NCBI RefSeq assembly: GCF_014852585.1 | Contig: NZ_JACVBX010000001.1 | Span: forward strand, 620,001-684,000 | Reading direction: 5' to 3' | DNA from: Pseudomonas sp. PDM18 | GTDB taxonomy: Bacteria; Pseudomonadota; Gammaproteobacteria; Pseudomonadales; Pseudomonadaceae | Length of the DNA stretch: 64,000 nt | Shown: positions 16,364 to 23,156 of the stretch, piece by piece | How positions within the stretch are numbered: position 1 is the first letter of the stretch | How the letters are laid out: each line of letters starts with the position of its first letter | Notes under the pieces: model-generated | Database searches by the model: none | What the model was told of the DNA's origin: nothing | What the model saw: only the letters and a program-made list of their open reading frames with translations | Translations under genes and position numbers: made by a program

Positions 16364-16615
16364 TTACGCCTTGCGCAACATGCTGTAGATCAGGCCGGCA
16401 ACGGCCAGGATGACCAGGGCACCGACGATGTAGCCGCCGATGTTAGACATGTCGCCCTTGCCGTCGGTGATGGCCTGCTCGACCGCGCTGGTGTCGATGA
16501 CGCTGGCGGCGAAGGCCGGAACCGAAGTCACGGCGGTGACGGTGCCGGCGATGCAGACGTTGCGGAACGAGCGGATCGGGTTGAACTTGGCGATCTGTTG
16601 TTTCATGCCTTTCAT
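16364..16615 (-). CDS. coaB: Major coat protein CoaB (pVIII homologue)
   Basis: An 83-aa preprotein. A long basic leader (MKGMKQQIAKFNPIRSFRN) and hydrophobic stretch end at VPAFA; the mature ~47-residue subunit (starting near ASVIDTSAVEQ) keeps the Pf1 C-terminal helix GGYIVGALVILAVAGLIYS and the basic tail MLRKA that contacts DNA. It is nearly the Pf1 coat protein, the basis for naming the element Pf1-like. Thousands of copies coat the ssDNA as it leaves the inner membrane. A strong ribosome site and its own downstream terminator fit high expression. Confidence 0.97.
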   Translation of the reverse strand: MKGMKQQIAKFNPIRSFRNVCIAGTVTAVTSVPAFAASVIDTSAVEQAITDGKGDMSNIGGYIVGALVILAVAGLIYSMLRKA

Positions 16616-16628
16616 GGGTATTTCCTCT

Positions 16629-16880
16629 CTACTTGGCTTTACGAAGAAGTGACGCGACCCAGCCAGTTAAAAGCCCCGTCACGAATGCCCCGAGAACGCC
16701 CGCAGCACCGATGCTGAAGGCCTCCAGGGAGAACCCGCCGTTGACCAGAATTTCAATTGCTCCAGCGGCCTCGGGCGGAATCAGATAGGCCTGTTGCCAC
16801 TCGATCTGCTGGCAGCGCATCAGGCCGTCCGTCGTGGACGCCCAACTGGTGCAGACCTGAATGGCAACCACGCCTGACAT
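16629..16880 (-). CDS. Pf1-type small membrane protein upstream of coaB
   Basis: The start chosen is MSGVVAIQVCTSW (83 aa), one base after the stop of the upstream gene; the longer open frame reads through that gene. There is a polar, Cys-containing N-terminal part and two C-terminal hydrophobic segments (SIGAAGVLGAFVTGLLTGWV). By position it corresponds to PA0722 of Pf4. The function is not established; minor coat or assembly protein is likely from its place next to coaB. Confidence 0.82.
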   Translation of the reverse strand: MSGVVAIQVCTSWASTTDGLMRCQQIEWQQAYLIPPEAAGAIEILVNGGFSLEAFSIGAAGVLGAFVTGLLTGWVASLLRKAK

Positions 16881-16881
16881 G

Positions 16882-17103
16882 TCAGCGGGCCTCCTTGCGC
16901 GGGCGGTCGCACCAGCACCAGAACGAGCGCAGGACGAACCACCACAGGGCGAAGAAGGCGAACGCAGCCGCAATCACAGCGATCACGGAATCCAGCGGGT
17001 AGGGTTCGAGGAACTCGCGCACCGCACGCACGGCAGGCGATACGGCGCAGAGAATTGCCACGTACAGCACCCAGCCGAAGGCGAAACGGAGCGGCGCTTT
17101 CAT
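16882..17103 (-). CDS. Pf1-type small membrane protein (73 aa)
   Basis: Two predicted membrane helices (FGWVLYVAILCAVSP and VIAVIAAAFAFFALWWFVL) and a basic Cys/Arg tail. It sits between the ssDNA-binding protein gene and the coaB-upstream gene, where Pf4 has PA0721. Role unknown; gene order and size conservation in Pf phages suggest a structural or assembly function. Confidence 0.82.
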   Translation of the reverse strand: MKAPLRFAFGWVLYVAILCAVSPAVRAVREFLEPYPLDSVIAVIAAAFAFFALWWFVLRSFWCWCDRPRKEAR

Positions 17104-17118
17104 CTACCTACCCTCCCG

Positions 17119-17547
17119 TCAGGACTTGCTGCTGTCGGAGGGTTTGTCAGCGGCGGGCTTGTCGCTGGCCGGCTGCTGGGTTGGGCGCTGGACTTGTGCT
17201 TGGGGCTGACGGCTCGGTGCAGGGGAATGCACGTCCTTGCCGGTGGCGAGCAGTTCGGTGAGCACCTGGGTGTTCTTGGTGTTGCCGAAGCGGTCCTTGG
17301 TCGGGCGGACAACGGTGGCGAACTTGCACAGCACCGGAGAGCCCTCGAAGACGATGCCGTCGAGCAGAGTCGGCTCGATGTCGTACTGGGTGATTTCGAA
17401 GCCACGGGCATTGCCGCGAGCGCCATCCGGGATCGGCGAAATGGCCTGAACGCTGGCGTAGATTTCGCCGGAGGTTTTCGAGGTGAAGGTGTCGGTCTGA
17501 GTGACCCACAGTTCAACGACTCCGCCAGTGGTCGCAAACATGTTCAT
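17119..17547 (-). CDS. Pf1-type single-stranded DNA-binding protein (gene V product)
   Basis: The 142-aa product begins [20 protein letters not shown] and closely follows the Pf1 helix-destabilising protein: an OB-fold N-terminal ~100 residues then a disordered Gln/Pro/Ser tail. It coats newly made viral ssDNA, stops conversion to the double strand and presents the strand for packaging by CoaB. It is the first gene of the structural cluster and follows a 227-bp intergenic gap. Confidence 0.95.
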   Translation of the reverse strand: MNMFATTGGVVELWVTQTDTFTSKTSGEIYASVQAISPIPDGARGNARGFEITQYDIEPTLLDGIVFEGSPVLCKFATVVRPTKDRFGNTKNTQVLTELLATGKDVHSPAPSRQPQAQVQRPTQQPASDKPAADKPSDSSKS

Positions 17548-17774
17548 TGGTAGTTCTCCTTTTGCCTTTTTCGGGCATGAGTTGGCCCGCTACTGCAAAT
17601 AAGGCGCGTTGGTGGCCGTCTTTCAGCGGGTGTGGTGGTGCCTGGGTTTTGCGGTGGTGCTTGCGGTGAGTGGGGTCAACACAAAGGGCTCTGCCCTTGT
17701 CATCCCGCTCTCGCCGCCGAGGGCTCAGGAGCGCGGGGCGGTGGTGCTGCCCCTCACTCCCGAGCGGAGGCTAT
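17548..17774. other. Intergenic region with hairpins, possible phage origin or promoter
   Basis: No credible ORF is seen. An inverted repeat around 17678-17700 (ACAAAGGGC...GCCCTTGT) and further GC-rich symmetric sequences can fold in single-stranded DNA. It lies directly upstream of the ssDNA-binding gene, where inoviruses often have a promoter or complementary-strand origin. This is a positional inference. Confidence 0.4.
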
Positions 17775-18002
17775 TCAGGGTGGGGGACGGTCAAGGGTGC
17801 GCTTCGCCCGGCGCTCCGTTTGTCCGAACGGGAAAGCGCGTTCGGACAAGCCGGTGCGGCGGCCCTGGACCGGTTTGGCCTGGGTGCACTTGTTGCGGTC
17901 GGCCCACTTCGAAATTTCGTGGGCCACGCACATCAGGGGAAAGCCAACACAGGTCAGGAGGGCAAACAGCAAACTTACGCAGAAGGTGGCGTCAGCATGC
18001 AT
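17775..18002 (-). CDS. Small membrane protein of the phage early cluster (75 aa)
   Basis: The N-terminal half is one or two hydrophobic segments (FCVSLLFALLTCVGFPLMCV) followed by a basic polar tail ending RAKRTLDRPPP. It starts four bases after the stop of the upstream Cys-rich gene, so it belongs to the same transcript. Small membrane proteins at this place occur in Pf phages, but I know no function. Confidence 0.6.
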   Translation of the reverse strand: MHADATFCVSLLFALLTCVGFPLMCVAHEISKWADRNKCTQAKPVQGRRTGLSERAFPFGQTERRAKRTLDRPPP

Positions 18003-18603
18003 GACTCAGGCCTCCAGCTCGAATGGCTCGCGGATCGGCACGAAGGGTGTCGGCTCGCCGCTGTCGTACACAACGTGCCAGTACTTCGGTGGACGGAGCG
18101 CGGGCATGTGTTTCGCGCAGGTAAAACCCGGTTCCACCCGGTACGTCGAGTGGATCGAGCGCCACACTCCAGCGACCTTGGCCATCGTGGTAACGACCGT
18201 GAAGACTCGCGTAGGGCGGCACTCGGTGCATCGTGTGGACTGGCAGCGATCGGGCTTCGCCAGTTCGCGACGGGACCAGCAGACAGAGCAGTCGCAGTCC
18301 GGGGCGTGAGGTTGACGAACGTACTTCGACAGCATCGGAAGTCACCTCGCGATCAGTCGGCAGACGCGGATGAATCACGGCGCGGGAGAACAGGCACCGC
18401 ATAGAAGGAAGAATGTCGTCATCGCGGTTGGCTTCGACGGTCAAACGTGCGGAGGCAAGCTCCATTCGCCCTTCTTCATGGAATCGGCGCGCTGCATCTA
18501 CAAAGCCATCAGCCAGAGCATTGCGCATCAGGCGGAAAAACAGGCGTGCAGCGGCGAGCTTTTCCCGAACACGCTGAGCACTGAGCGGAGAAAGAAGGCT
18601 CAT
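17992..18603 (-). CDS. Pf-type early protein, reliable only in its N-terminal ~90 codons
   Basis: The ORF starts MSLLSPLSAQRVREKLAAAR with TAATG overlap to the stop of the excisionase-like gene. The first ~85 residues are helical and charged, typical of a small phage protein. The remaining ~110 codons lie in a different frame over the Cys-rich gene 18006-18335 and read like shadow sequence (Arg/Ser/Pro rich, no domain). A TGA in the neighbouring frame sits right before the next gene's start, so the ancestral gene may have ended there and a one-base shift removed its stop. True end uncertain. Confidence 0.5.
   Translation of the reverse strand: MSLLSPLSAQRVREKLAAARLFFRLMRNALADGFVDAARRFHEEGRMELASARLTVEANRDDDILPSMRCLFSRAVIHPRLPTDREVTSDAVEVRSSTSRPGLRLLCLLVPSRTGEARSLPVHTMHRVPPYASLHGRYHDGQGRWSVALDPLDVPGGTGFYLRETHARAPSTEVLARCVRQRRADTLRADPRAIRAGGLSHAC
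18006..18335 (-). CDS. Cys-rich Pf-type hypothetical protein (109 aa)
   Basis: The start has a strong ribosome site (GAGGTGA, six bases before ATG). The product opens MLSKYVRQPHAPDCDCSVCW and has further Cys in CQSTRCTECRP, so a small zinc-binding domain is plausible. The rest looks globular (YWHVVYDSGEPTPFVPIREPF). It overlaps in another frame the 3' part of the ORF at 17992-18603; the codon pattern and ribosome site favour this frame as the real gene in the shared segment. Confidence 0.7.
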   Translation of the reverse strand: MLSKYVRQPHAPDCDCSVCWSRRELAKPDRCQSTRCTECRPTRVFTVVTTMAKVAGVWRSIHSTYRVEPGFTCAKHMPALRPPKYWHVVYDSGEPTPFVPIREPFELEA

Positions 18604-18818
18604 TAGAGGCCCTCCTGTTCCAGCAGGCGGCGACTCAACAGCGCCACATTCACCATGACGCGGTTGCCGATCTTGATTCGCGGGATGTAGCCCACACGGA
18701 TCCAGCCCTCCACCACGCCTTCATCCATACCAATCCAAGAGGCGAATTTTCGCCACGGCATTAGCACGGGAGCGCTTTTGAGTGCCTCGATAGAAACCTT
18801 GCCTCCGTTCTGTTCCAT
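18603..18818 (-). CDS. Excisionase-like winged-helix protein (XisF-type)
   Basis: A 71-aa protein with a MerR/excisionase-like winged helix: FASWIGMDEGVVEGWIRVGYIP as the recognition region and IKIGNRVMVNVALLSRRLLE as the wing and last helix. It is the first gene of the leftward transcript, opposite the repressor, as in Pf4 where an excisionase-type protein activates replication genes and drives excision. I infer the same dual role. Expression should be controlled by the two palindromic operators just upstream. Confidence 0.78.
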   Translation of the reverse strand: MEQNGGKVSIEALKSAPVLMPWRKFASWIGMDEGVVEGWIRVGYIPRIKIGNRVMVNVALLSRRLLEQEGL

Positions 18819-18881
18819 AACCTCCCCCTACGCTACGATCACTCAATTTATGGGAAATTGCGGATGGCTCCGTATAAGCCA

Positions 18882-18896
18882 TTTGTAATCTACAAA
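18882..18896. promoter_or_regulatory. Palindromic operator O1 (TTTGTAATCTACAAA)
   Basis: A perfect inverted repeat TTTGTA/TACAAA around ATC in the divergent region between the excisionase-like gene and the repressor. It shares the core TGTAATNTACAA with a second site 55 bp away. Confidence 0.7.
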
Positions 18897-18936
18897 CGAA
18901 ATATACGCTAAGCCTGTGCGGAAGGCGAGCTATACA

Positions 18937-18951
18937 TGTGTAATGTACAAT
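18937..18951. promoter_or_regulatory. Palindromic operator O2 (TGTGTAATGTACAAT)
   Basis: The second copy of the TGTAATNTACAA core, ending seven bases before the repressor start codon. Binding here would allow autoregulation, while O1 would control the leftward phage promoter. Confidence 0.65.
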
Positions 18952-18957
18952 ACCATT

Positions 18958-19230
18958 ATGGAATCAATAGATAGCCGTATTAGAACAATTATCGATAAGG
19001 CCACCATCGATGATCTGGTCCGAAAAACGACGATCAGCGGAACCCGGTGGCGTACCGTCAGATACGACAAGCGCACGCGCGTCAGCACCCAGGAGCTAGA
19101 GGCCTTGGTTACGATCTATCCTCAATACGCGCTGTGGTTAAATACGGGAAAGATCATTCCCGAGTCCGGGCAAACAAGTCCGGAGTACGACGAGGCGCAG
19201 GCGCATTTAAACGGAGCCCACGGGGGATAG
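18958..19230 (+). CDS. Phage repressor (Pf4r-like C repressor)
   Basis: The start MESIDSRIRTIIDKATI (90 aa) is preferred to an upstream in-frame ATG because the latter would place coding sequence over operator O2. The N-terminal helix-turn-helix (DDLVRKTTISGTRWRTVRY..TRVSTQELEALVTIYP) and the tail YALWLNTGKIIPESGQTSPE are the pattern of Pf4 repressor C and related small phage repressors. It would bind the two palindromes and hold the phage as a lysogen. It is transcribed away from the core genes and toward the cargo. Confidence 0.85.
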   Translation: MESIDSRIRTIIDKATIDDLVRKTTISGTRWRTVRYDKRTRVSTQELEALVTIYPQYALWLNTGKIIPESGQTSPEYDEAQAHLNGAHGG

Positions 19231-19460
19231 AGCTGACAAGGAGAGCGGCCCTCACGTGGTTCAAAGGAAAAAAAGGGTAGGCCTTGTAGGCAATTAGTCT
19301 TCGCACTAATTGAAATTCTCACCCAAGGACAACAAATGAAACGTCTCGAAACTTTGCGCCCCTCCGTTGAGCACATCTATTTACACAATCAAGAAAGACC
19401 ACTCCCATCGACATGATCGTCAGCATAGCTGAACTAGAACACCACTAAAGAGAAAAAACA
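19231..19460. other. Intergenic leader of the ParB-like/HEPN operon
   Basis: This AT-rich 230 bp separates the repressor from the cargo operon. I see no gene. The ribosome site for the next gene is a weak AAAGAG eight bases before its ATG. A promoter probably lies here but no -35/-10 pair stands out. Confidence 0.4.
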
Positions 19461-20642
19461 ATGGAACCAATTTTTCTAGAAGACACACGAGTAAAATGTA
19501 TTTCTGGACTTGGAAGACTCGACGTCCATGAATATCTAAATTTAGTGGCTGACGTATACAAAGATAACGGCGGAATTTCAGGGCAACGTGCACCGCTTAA
19601 GACCAAAACTGGAATAAATATTCGAAAGAGAATGATCGACGATATCCAAAAAGGCGCAATCCTTCCGCCTATTGTTATCGGAGCGGTCGTCCCAAAGTCA
19701 ATTTTCAGACAAGCCATGAGCTGCTCTTCAAATGACGAGTTCACAGAGCTTGTACGAAGCATTGATAGACAAAGTCTTTCAATAATAGATGGAATGCAAA
19801 GAACAACAGCACTCGACTCTGCCTTAAAGGACGCCCCCTCCGGCGGTCATTGCAATTCTATTCGAATTGATCTTTGGCTAGCCGAAAGCATTGACAGTCT
19901 CGTGTATCGAATGCTGGTTTTAAACACCGGACAGGTGCCTTGGGATATAAAACGACAATTAGAAACCATTTATAAACAGGTTCTGATTGAAATAGAGAAA
20001 CACGTGCCCAGCATTGATGTTTTCAACATTGATGAAAAGGAGCGTAGAAGTGCAGCCGGACAATACAGATCTACTCGGGTAGTGGAATTATTTCTTGCAT
20101 TCACCTCAAGAAAGCCACACATCGAGATAAAAGAAAAGGTTGCCGAAGACTTTGCCCGAATGGAGGCTACAGAAGCTACAGCAAACGAAAACGTCCTTCC
20201 GGCGTTTATTGAGACAATGAAATTGCTTGCTGAGCTAGATCACGCGTTCTCGAAAACTGCAACGCTATCTGAATATATCGACTCGAATACACGATTCAAA
20301 GAAGGTCGCGACATCTTCACAAGTGCTCCCGCAAGTATCGGATTCTCGGCTGCCGCAGCCCAACATTTACTAGGGAAACCCGGATATCCCTTCGAATTCG
20401 CGAACCTGGACAAAAAGCTAGAGACCCTAAAGGAAAATATTAAGCACATAGTGAGAAAGATAGATTCCGCAACTCAAAAAGACGAGTTCATCGACTATCT
20501 AACACTAAACCAGAAGATATCTGCTAGATCAGGTCGTATAGGTGAGTACGAGCGAGAGCTATTCTTCAGAGCATTTGAGCATATGTTTTCGAACGCAGAA
20601 GGCCTTGAGTCTCTAACTCCCTGCTGGTTTGCGTATAAATGA
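19461..20642 (+). CDS. ParB/DUF262-like (DGQHR-type) protein of a two-gene cargo module
   Basis: A 393-aa protein with the motif SIIDGMQRTTAL at residues 107-118 and LVLNTGQVPWDIKRQLE at 152-168. These are the two signatures of the ParB/sulfiredoxin-fold group that includes DUF262 and DGQHR proteins, where the (I)DGxQR loop binds nucleotide or acts on DNA/RNA ends. The C-terminal half is helical and charged without a domain I recognise; no DUF1524 HNH motif is visible. It overlaps the next gene by ATGA, so the two are translated together. Low GC marks recent acquisition. Likely one half of a defence or toxin-antitoxin pair; which half is unknown. Confidence 0.75.
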   Translation: MEPIFLEDTRVKCISGLGRLDVHEYLNLVADVYKDNGGISGQRAPLKTKTGINIRKRMIDDIQKGAILPPIVIGAVVPKSIFRQAMSCSSNDEFTELVRSIDRQSLSIIDGMQRTTALDSALKDAPSGGHCNSIRIDLWLAESIDSLVYRMLVLNTGQVPWDIKRQLETIYKQVLIEIEKHVPSIDVFNIDEKERRSAAGQYRSTRVVELFLAFTSRKPHIEIKEKVAEDFARMEATEATANENVLPAFIETMKLLAELDHAFSKTATLSEYIDSNTRFKEGRDIFTSAPASIGFSAAAAQHLLGKPGYPFEFANLDKKLETLKENIKHIVRKIDSATQKDEFIDYLTLNQKISARSGRIGEYERELFFRAFEHMFSNAEGLESLTPCWFAYK

Positions 20643-21760
20643 CAAAAAGCTTGATTGAACTCTCACAAGATTTGCTCTCCAAATTTTTAGACCCTAATGG
20701 AAATCCAGTATCAGGGAGAATTAGTAAACCCGAAAACTTTTCAGAAGAAGCCGAGGCTCTCAGAGAGATAGTAGCTGGCGACAGCTGGCAATCCCATAGC
20801 GGTGCAAAAGCCTTTGATTTCTTACATGAAAATTCTTATTGCATCGCTCTAAATTTCTCACTCTCCGAAGAAGAAATAGAACACCTGGAAGATCAAAGTG
20901 AAAAAACCATTAAAGTTATCGATGTTCCCGGCAGTATATTTCTTTTCCTCGCAAACCGCCTAGGGGTCTCACCCAAGAATATAGAACCTCTCTGGATCGA
21001 GGAATATATTGCCGGACCTGCAGCTTCGAAAGAGGGTGTTGCGCTTGATGTACTCAAGGAGAACATAGAAGGGATATCAGTATTCAAGCTTAACGACGCA
21101 TCCATATTTCATAGCTCCACTTCTGGTAAGTATGTTGCGAACTATCTCTGCACCTTTGACCCTACCTTAAATAATAAAACCCAACTATCTCAACGTTCAC
21201 TAGAGCTAATTAGGGAGATATTTCTACAAGAAAAAGAGAACCTTATCGAATATAACTTATTCGAGTCAATGTCCACTCCACTACTTCGGCACGCATTCCT
21301 CGAAATTTATCGAACACTTGAATTTGTATATGTTTTACCGCGAGCAAAGTCACTTCTTCAACAACTGCGCCAAGCAGGTGGAACTTTAGATATAAAAGTC
21401 TTGGATTTTGCAAGACACTGTCATAAAGAGCTTGGATGGAAGCGGGTCGAGCGCGACTCGGTTAGCAAGCTATTCCGAGAATACTCAACGTCAAATTATG
21501 GCTCCTTCATAGAATTATTTAGTCACTGCAAACCTTTTTCAACAGAACTAGCCCCATCGATTGAAGATGATGAGAACATGCGCCTTACTTATGTCAGCAA
21601 GGCCGCAGAAAAATATTACGCCCTTCGCAATCAAGTTGCTCATCAGTTCTGGCCAGATGAAATGCTACTTTGTGACAATGAGGACTGGCAGGCATTAATT
21701 GAATTCACCTTGGGCTGCATTACCTATATCTACAACCAGCACCTTACAAAACAAATATAG
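20639..21760 (+). CDS. HEPN-domain protein, probable ribonuclease toxin/effector
   Basis: A 373-aa protein whose C-terminal region has YYALRNQVAHQFW, i.e. Arg330-Asn-x-x-x-His335, the catalytic signature of HEPN ribonucleases, flanked by helices (VSKAAEKYY before, WQALIEFTLGCITYIYNQ after). The N-terminal ~300 residues are an acidic helical region not recognised. HEPN RNases cut tRNA or mRNA in abortive-infection and toxin-antitoxin systems and are usually held by a partner. The ATGA overlap makes the upstream ParB-like protein the obvious partner. HEPN families beside DUF262-type proteins are known in predicted defence neighbourhoods, but I cannot place this pair in a named system. Confidence 0.72.
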   Translation: MTKSLIELSQDLLSKFLDPNGNPVSGRISKPENFSEEAEALREIVAGDSWQSHSGAKAFDFLHENSYCIALNFSLSEEEIEHLEDQSEKTIKVIDVPGSIFLFLANRLGVSPKNIEPLWIEEYIAGPAASKEGVALDVLKENIEGISVFKLNDASIFHSSTSGKYVANYLCTFDPTLNNKTQLSQRSLELIREIFLQEKENLIEYNLFESMSTPLLRHAFLEIYRTLEFVYVLPRAKSLLQQLRQAGGTLDIKVLDFARHCHKELGWKRVERDSVSKLFREYSTSNYGSFIELFSHCKPFSTELAPSIEDDENMRLTYVSKAAEKYYALRNQVAHQFWPDEMLLCDNEDWQALIEFTLGCITYIYNQHLTKQI

Positions 21761-21792
21761 GAAAAAATGAGACCAGAATAAACTGGTCTCAT
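21761..21792 (-). terminator. Terminator of the retron operon
   Basis: A perfect 10-bp stem ATGAGACCAG/CTGGTCTCAT with an AATAAA loop, followed on the minus strand by a run of six T. It lies 57 bp after the reverse transcriptase stop and one base after the convergent HEPN gene. Confidence 0.85.
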
Positions 21793-21848
21793 ACTCGCAC
21801 TTTCCTTCGCTATGAGCACCTGTAGAAAATTGAAAAATTAATAATTGC

Positions 21849-22976
21849 TCACCACTTCACCAAGTGAAGCATATTCCGCATCTCACCCGCCCACTTTGGC
21901 TCAATATGCTGGGCGTATGCAATTTTCCCTAACAAGAAGTTGCGAAGCCCAAATCTACTGTCAAACCCTCTCTTCACCAAATGCTTCTCGACTCCAATAT
22001 CTTCGCGAAGAAGAAAGTGAAGATGGGTTCTTACCTCTTGCTTGTACTCAGATGTAAGGCGAGGTTTTTTGCCGTCCACCAAAAGACCGAGAACAACTTT
22101 CCTTGCACCAGGCGATACAATTTTTGTCTTAACTCTATTCGGCCAAAGCCCATGTTTCCGAACAATATCATAAAGTTCGTGAACCATTACTAATACGGCT
22201 GATCTAGAAAACTTAGCCTCAGACGAAAAAACCATATCATCAGCATATCTGCTGTAGGTTAATTCATGCTCTATGGAGTATGAAGACAACTCTTTATCCA
22301 GCTCATAGACTGCCAAGTTAGATAGCAACGGACTAGTGGCTGCACCTTGGGGCAGGTGACCTATTTCTGCAACCATATAAGGCAAGCCCGGAAGGTTAGC
22401 ATCCTGTTTATTCCTATAAACTGGATTACCATACGGCCGCACTCGAGTACACAACCTCGCAAGCTCTAGCGAGACTAACGGTTGATATCCAAGGCCTCGA
22501 AAAATCTTATATATTCGAGGTTCAAGAATAGACTCAAAAAAATTAGTTACATCGAGTTTAATCATCCATCTGCAGCCCGAATGGACCTCAGCGGCCTTTA
22601 AAACACCAGCCCCCTTTGTATATGCATAACTAGCTTCATGAGGCTGCAAACTTTCCAAAATCTCACGATTTATCCAACGCTGGACCTTCAGTAACTTTGG
22701 GTGCGGCGCACAAATATAACGATACCGACCCACCAAATTCGGGCTATTTTTCTTTAGTTTAAAAACCCGATAGGGATCACTGCTACGCGAAACAACTTCT
22801 CGAAGAAAGTTATACGGCACTCCTGTCAAATGAGCGATGTGCCGTAAAGTAAATACAGGAGGTAGATCAGGAGATATTAGTAGCTCTGCCGTTCTAGCAG
22901 CATCCCGCAGGATATCTCGAGGCACATCTTTTGATCTACCTTCTTTTATGTAGAGCTGAGAGCTCCAGCGAGTCAT
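21849..22976 (-). CDS. Retron-type reverse transcriptase
   Basis: 375 aa from the ATG. Catalytic motif YADD is at 244-247, LPQGAATSP (motif 4) at 208-216, LDVTNFF (motif 3 Asp) at 141-147. Just before motif 3 is KAAEVH, matching the retron region X (NAxxH) with Ala for Asn, and VLGLLVDG at 295-302 occupies the place of region Y (VTG). These retron-specific regions recognise the cognate msr-msd RNA. The a2 repeat of that RNA covers codons 4-8, so the true start may instead be GTG at 22925 (codon 18, GAAGG upstream), which would put a2 in the leader as in classic retrons. Confidence 0.92.
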   Translation of the reverse strand: MTRWSSQLYIKEGRSKDVPRDILRDAARTAELLISPDLPPVFTLRHIAHLTGVPYNFLREVVSRSSDPYRVFKLKKNSPNLVGRYRYICAPHPKLLKVQRWINREILESLQPHEASYAYTKGAGVLKAAEVHSGCRWMIKLDVTNFFESILEPRIYKIFRGLGYQPLVSLELARLCTRVRPYGNPVYRNKQDANLPGLPYMVAEIGHLPQGAATSPLLSNLAVYELDKELSSYSIEHELTYSRYADDMVFSSEAKFSRSAVLVMVHELYDIVRKHGLWPNRVKTKIVSPGARKVVLGLLVDGKKPRLTSEYKQEVRTHLHFLLREDIGVEKHLVKRGFDSRFGLRNFLLGKIAYAQHIEPKWAGEMRNMLHLVKW

Positions 22977-23156
22977 CTACCTTAGGTTCCGCCAAGGGCG
23001 GAAGTGCGCCTCGCGACCGCCAGACATCGCCTGCGTAGGCTCGAGGCACACATCCTCCCATGAAGCGTCAGTTCTTCCTTCGGACAGCATATCCTGCCTC
23101 CTACAGCCTCTATTTACTAGAGGATTCTAGATTCCGCTAAAACGGAGCTCTCAGCT
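22954..23156 (-). ncRNA. Candidate retron msr-msd RNA with 13-nt a1/a2 repeat
   Basis: A perfect 13-nt inverted repeat (AGCTGAGAGCTCC at 22954-22966, its complement at 23144-23156) bounds a ~200-nt segment upstream of the RT. Reading the minus strand: a1, then TTTTAGCGG whose G at 23137 sits in the TTAGC context of known retron branch guanosines, then a stem CCTCTA/TAGAGG (23107-23123), a GGCAG/CTGTCC hairpin, a 9-bp stem with a 28-nt top (23005-23050) fitting the msd, a TTCCGCC/GGCGGAA hairpin (22987-23003), then a2. This is the full plan of a retron RNA. a1 and the branch G fall in the last codons and stop of the effector gene. Confidence 0.85.
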
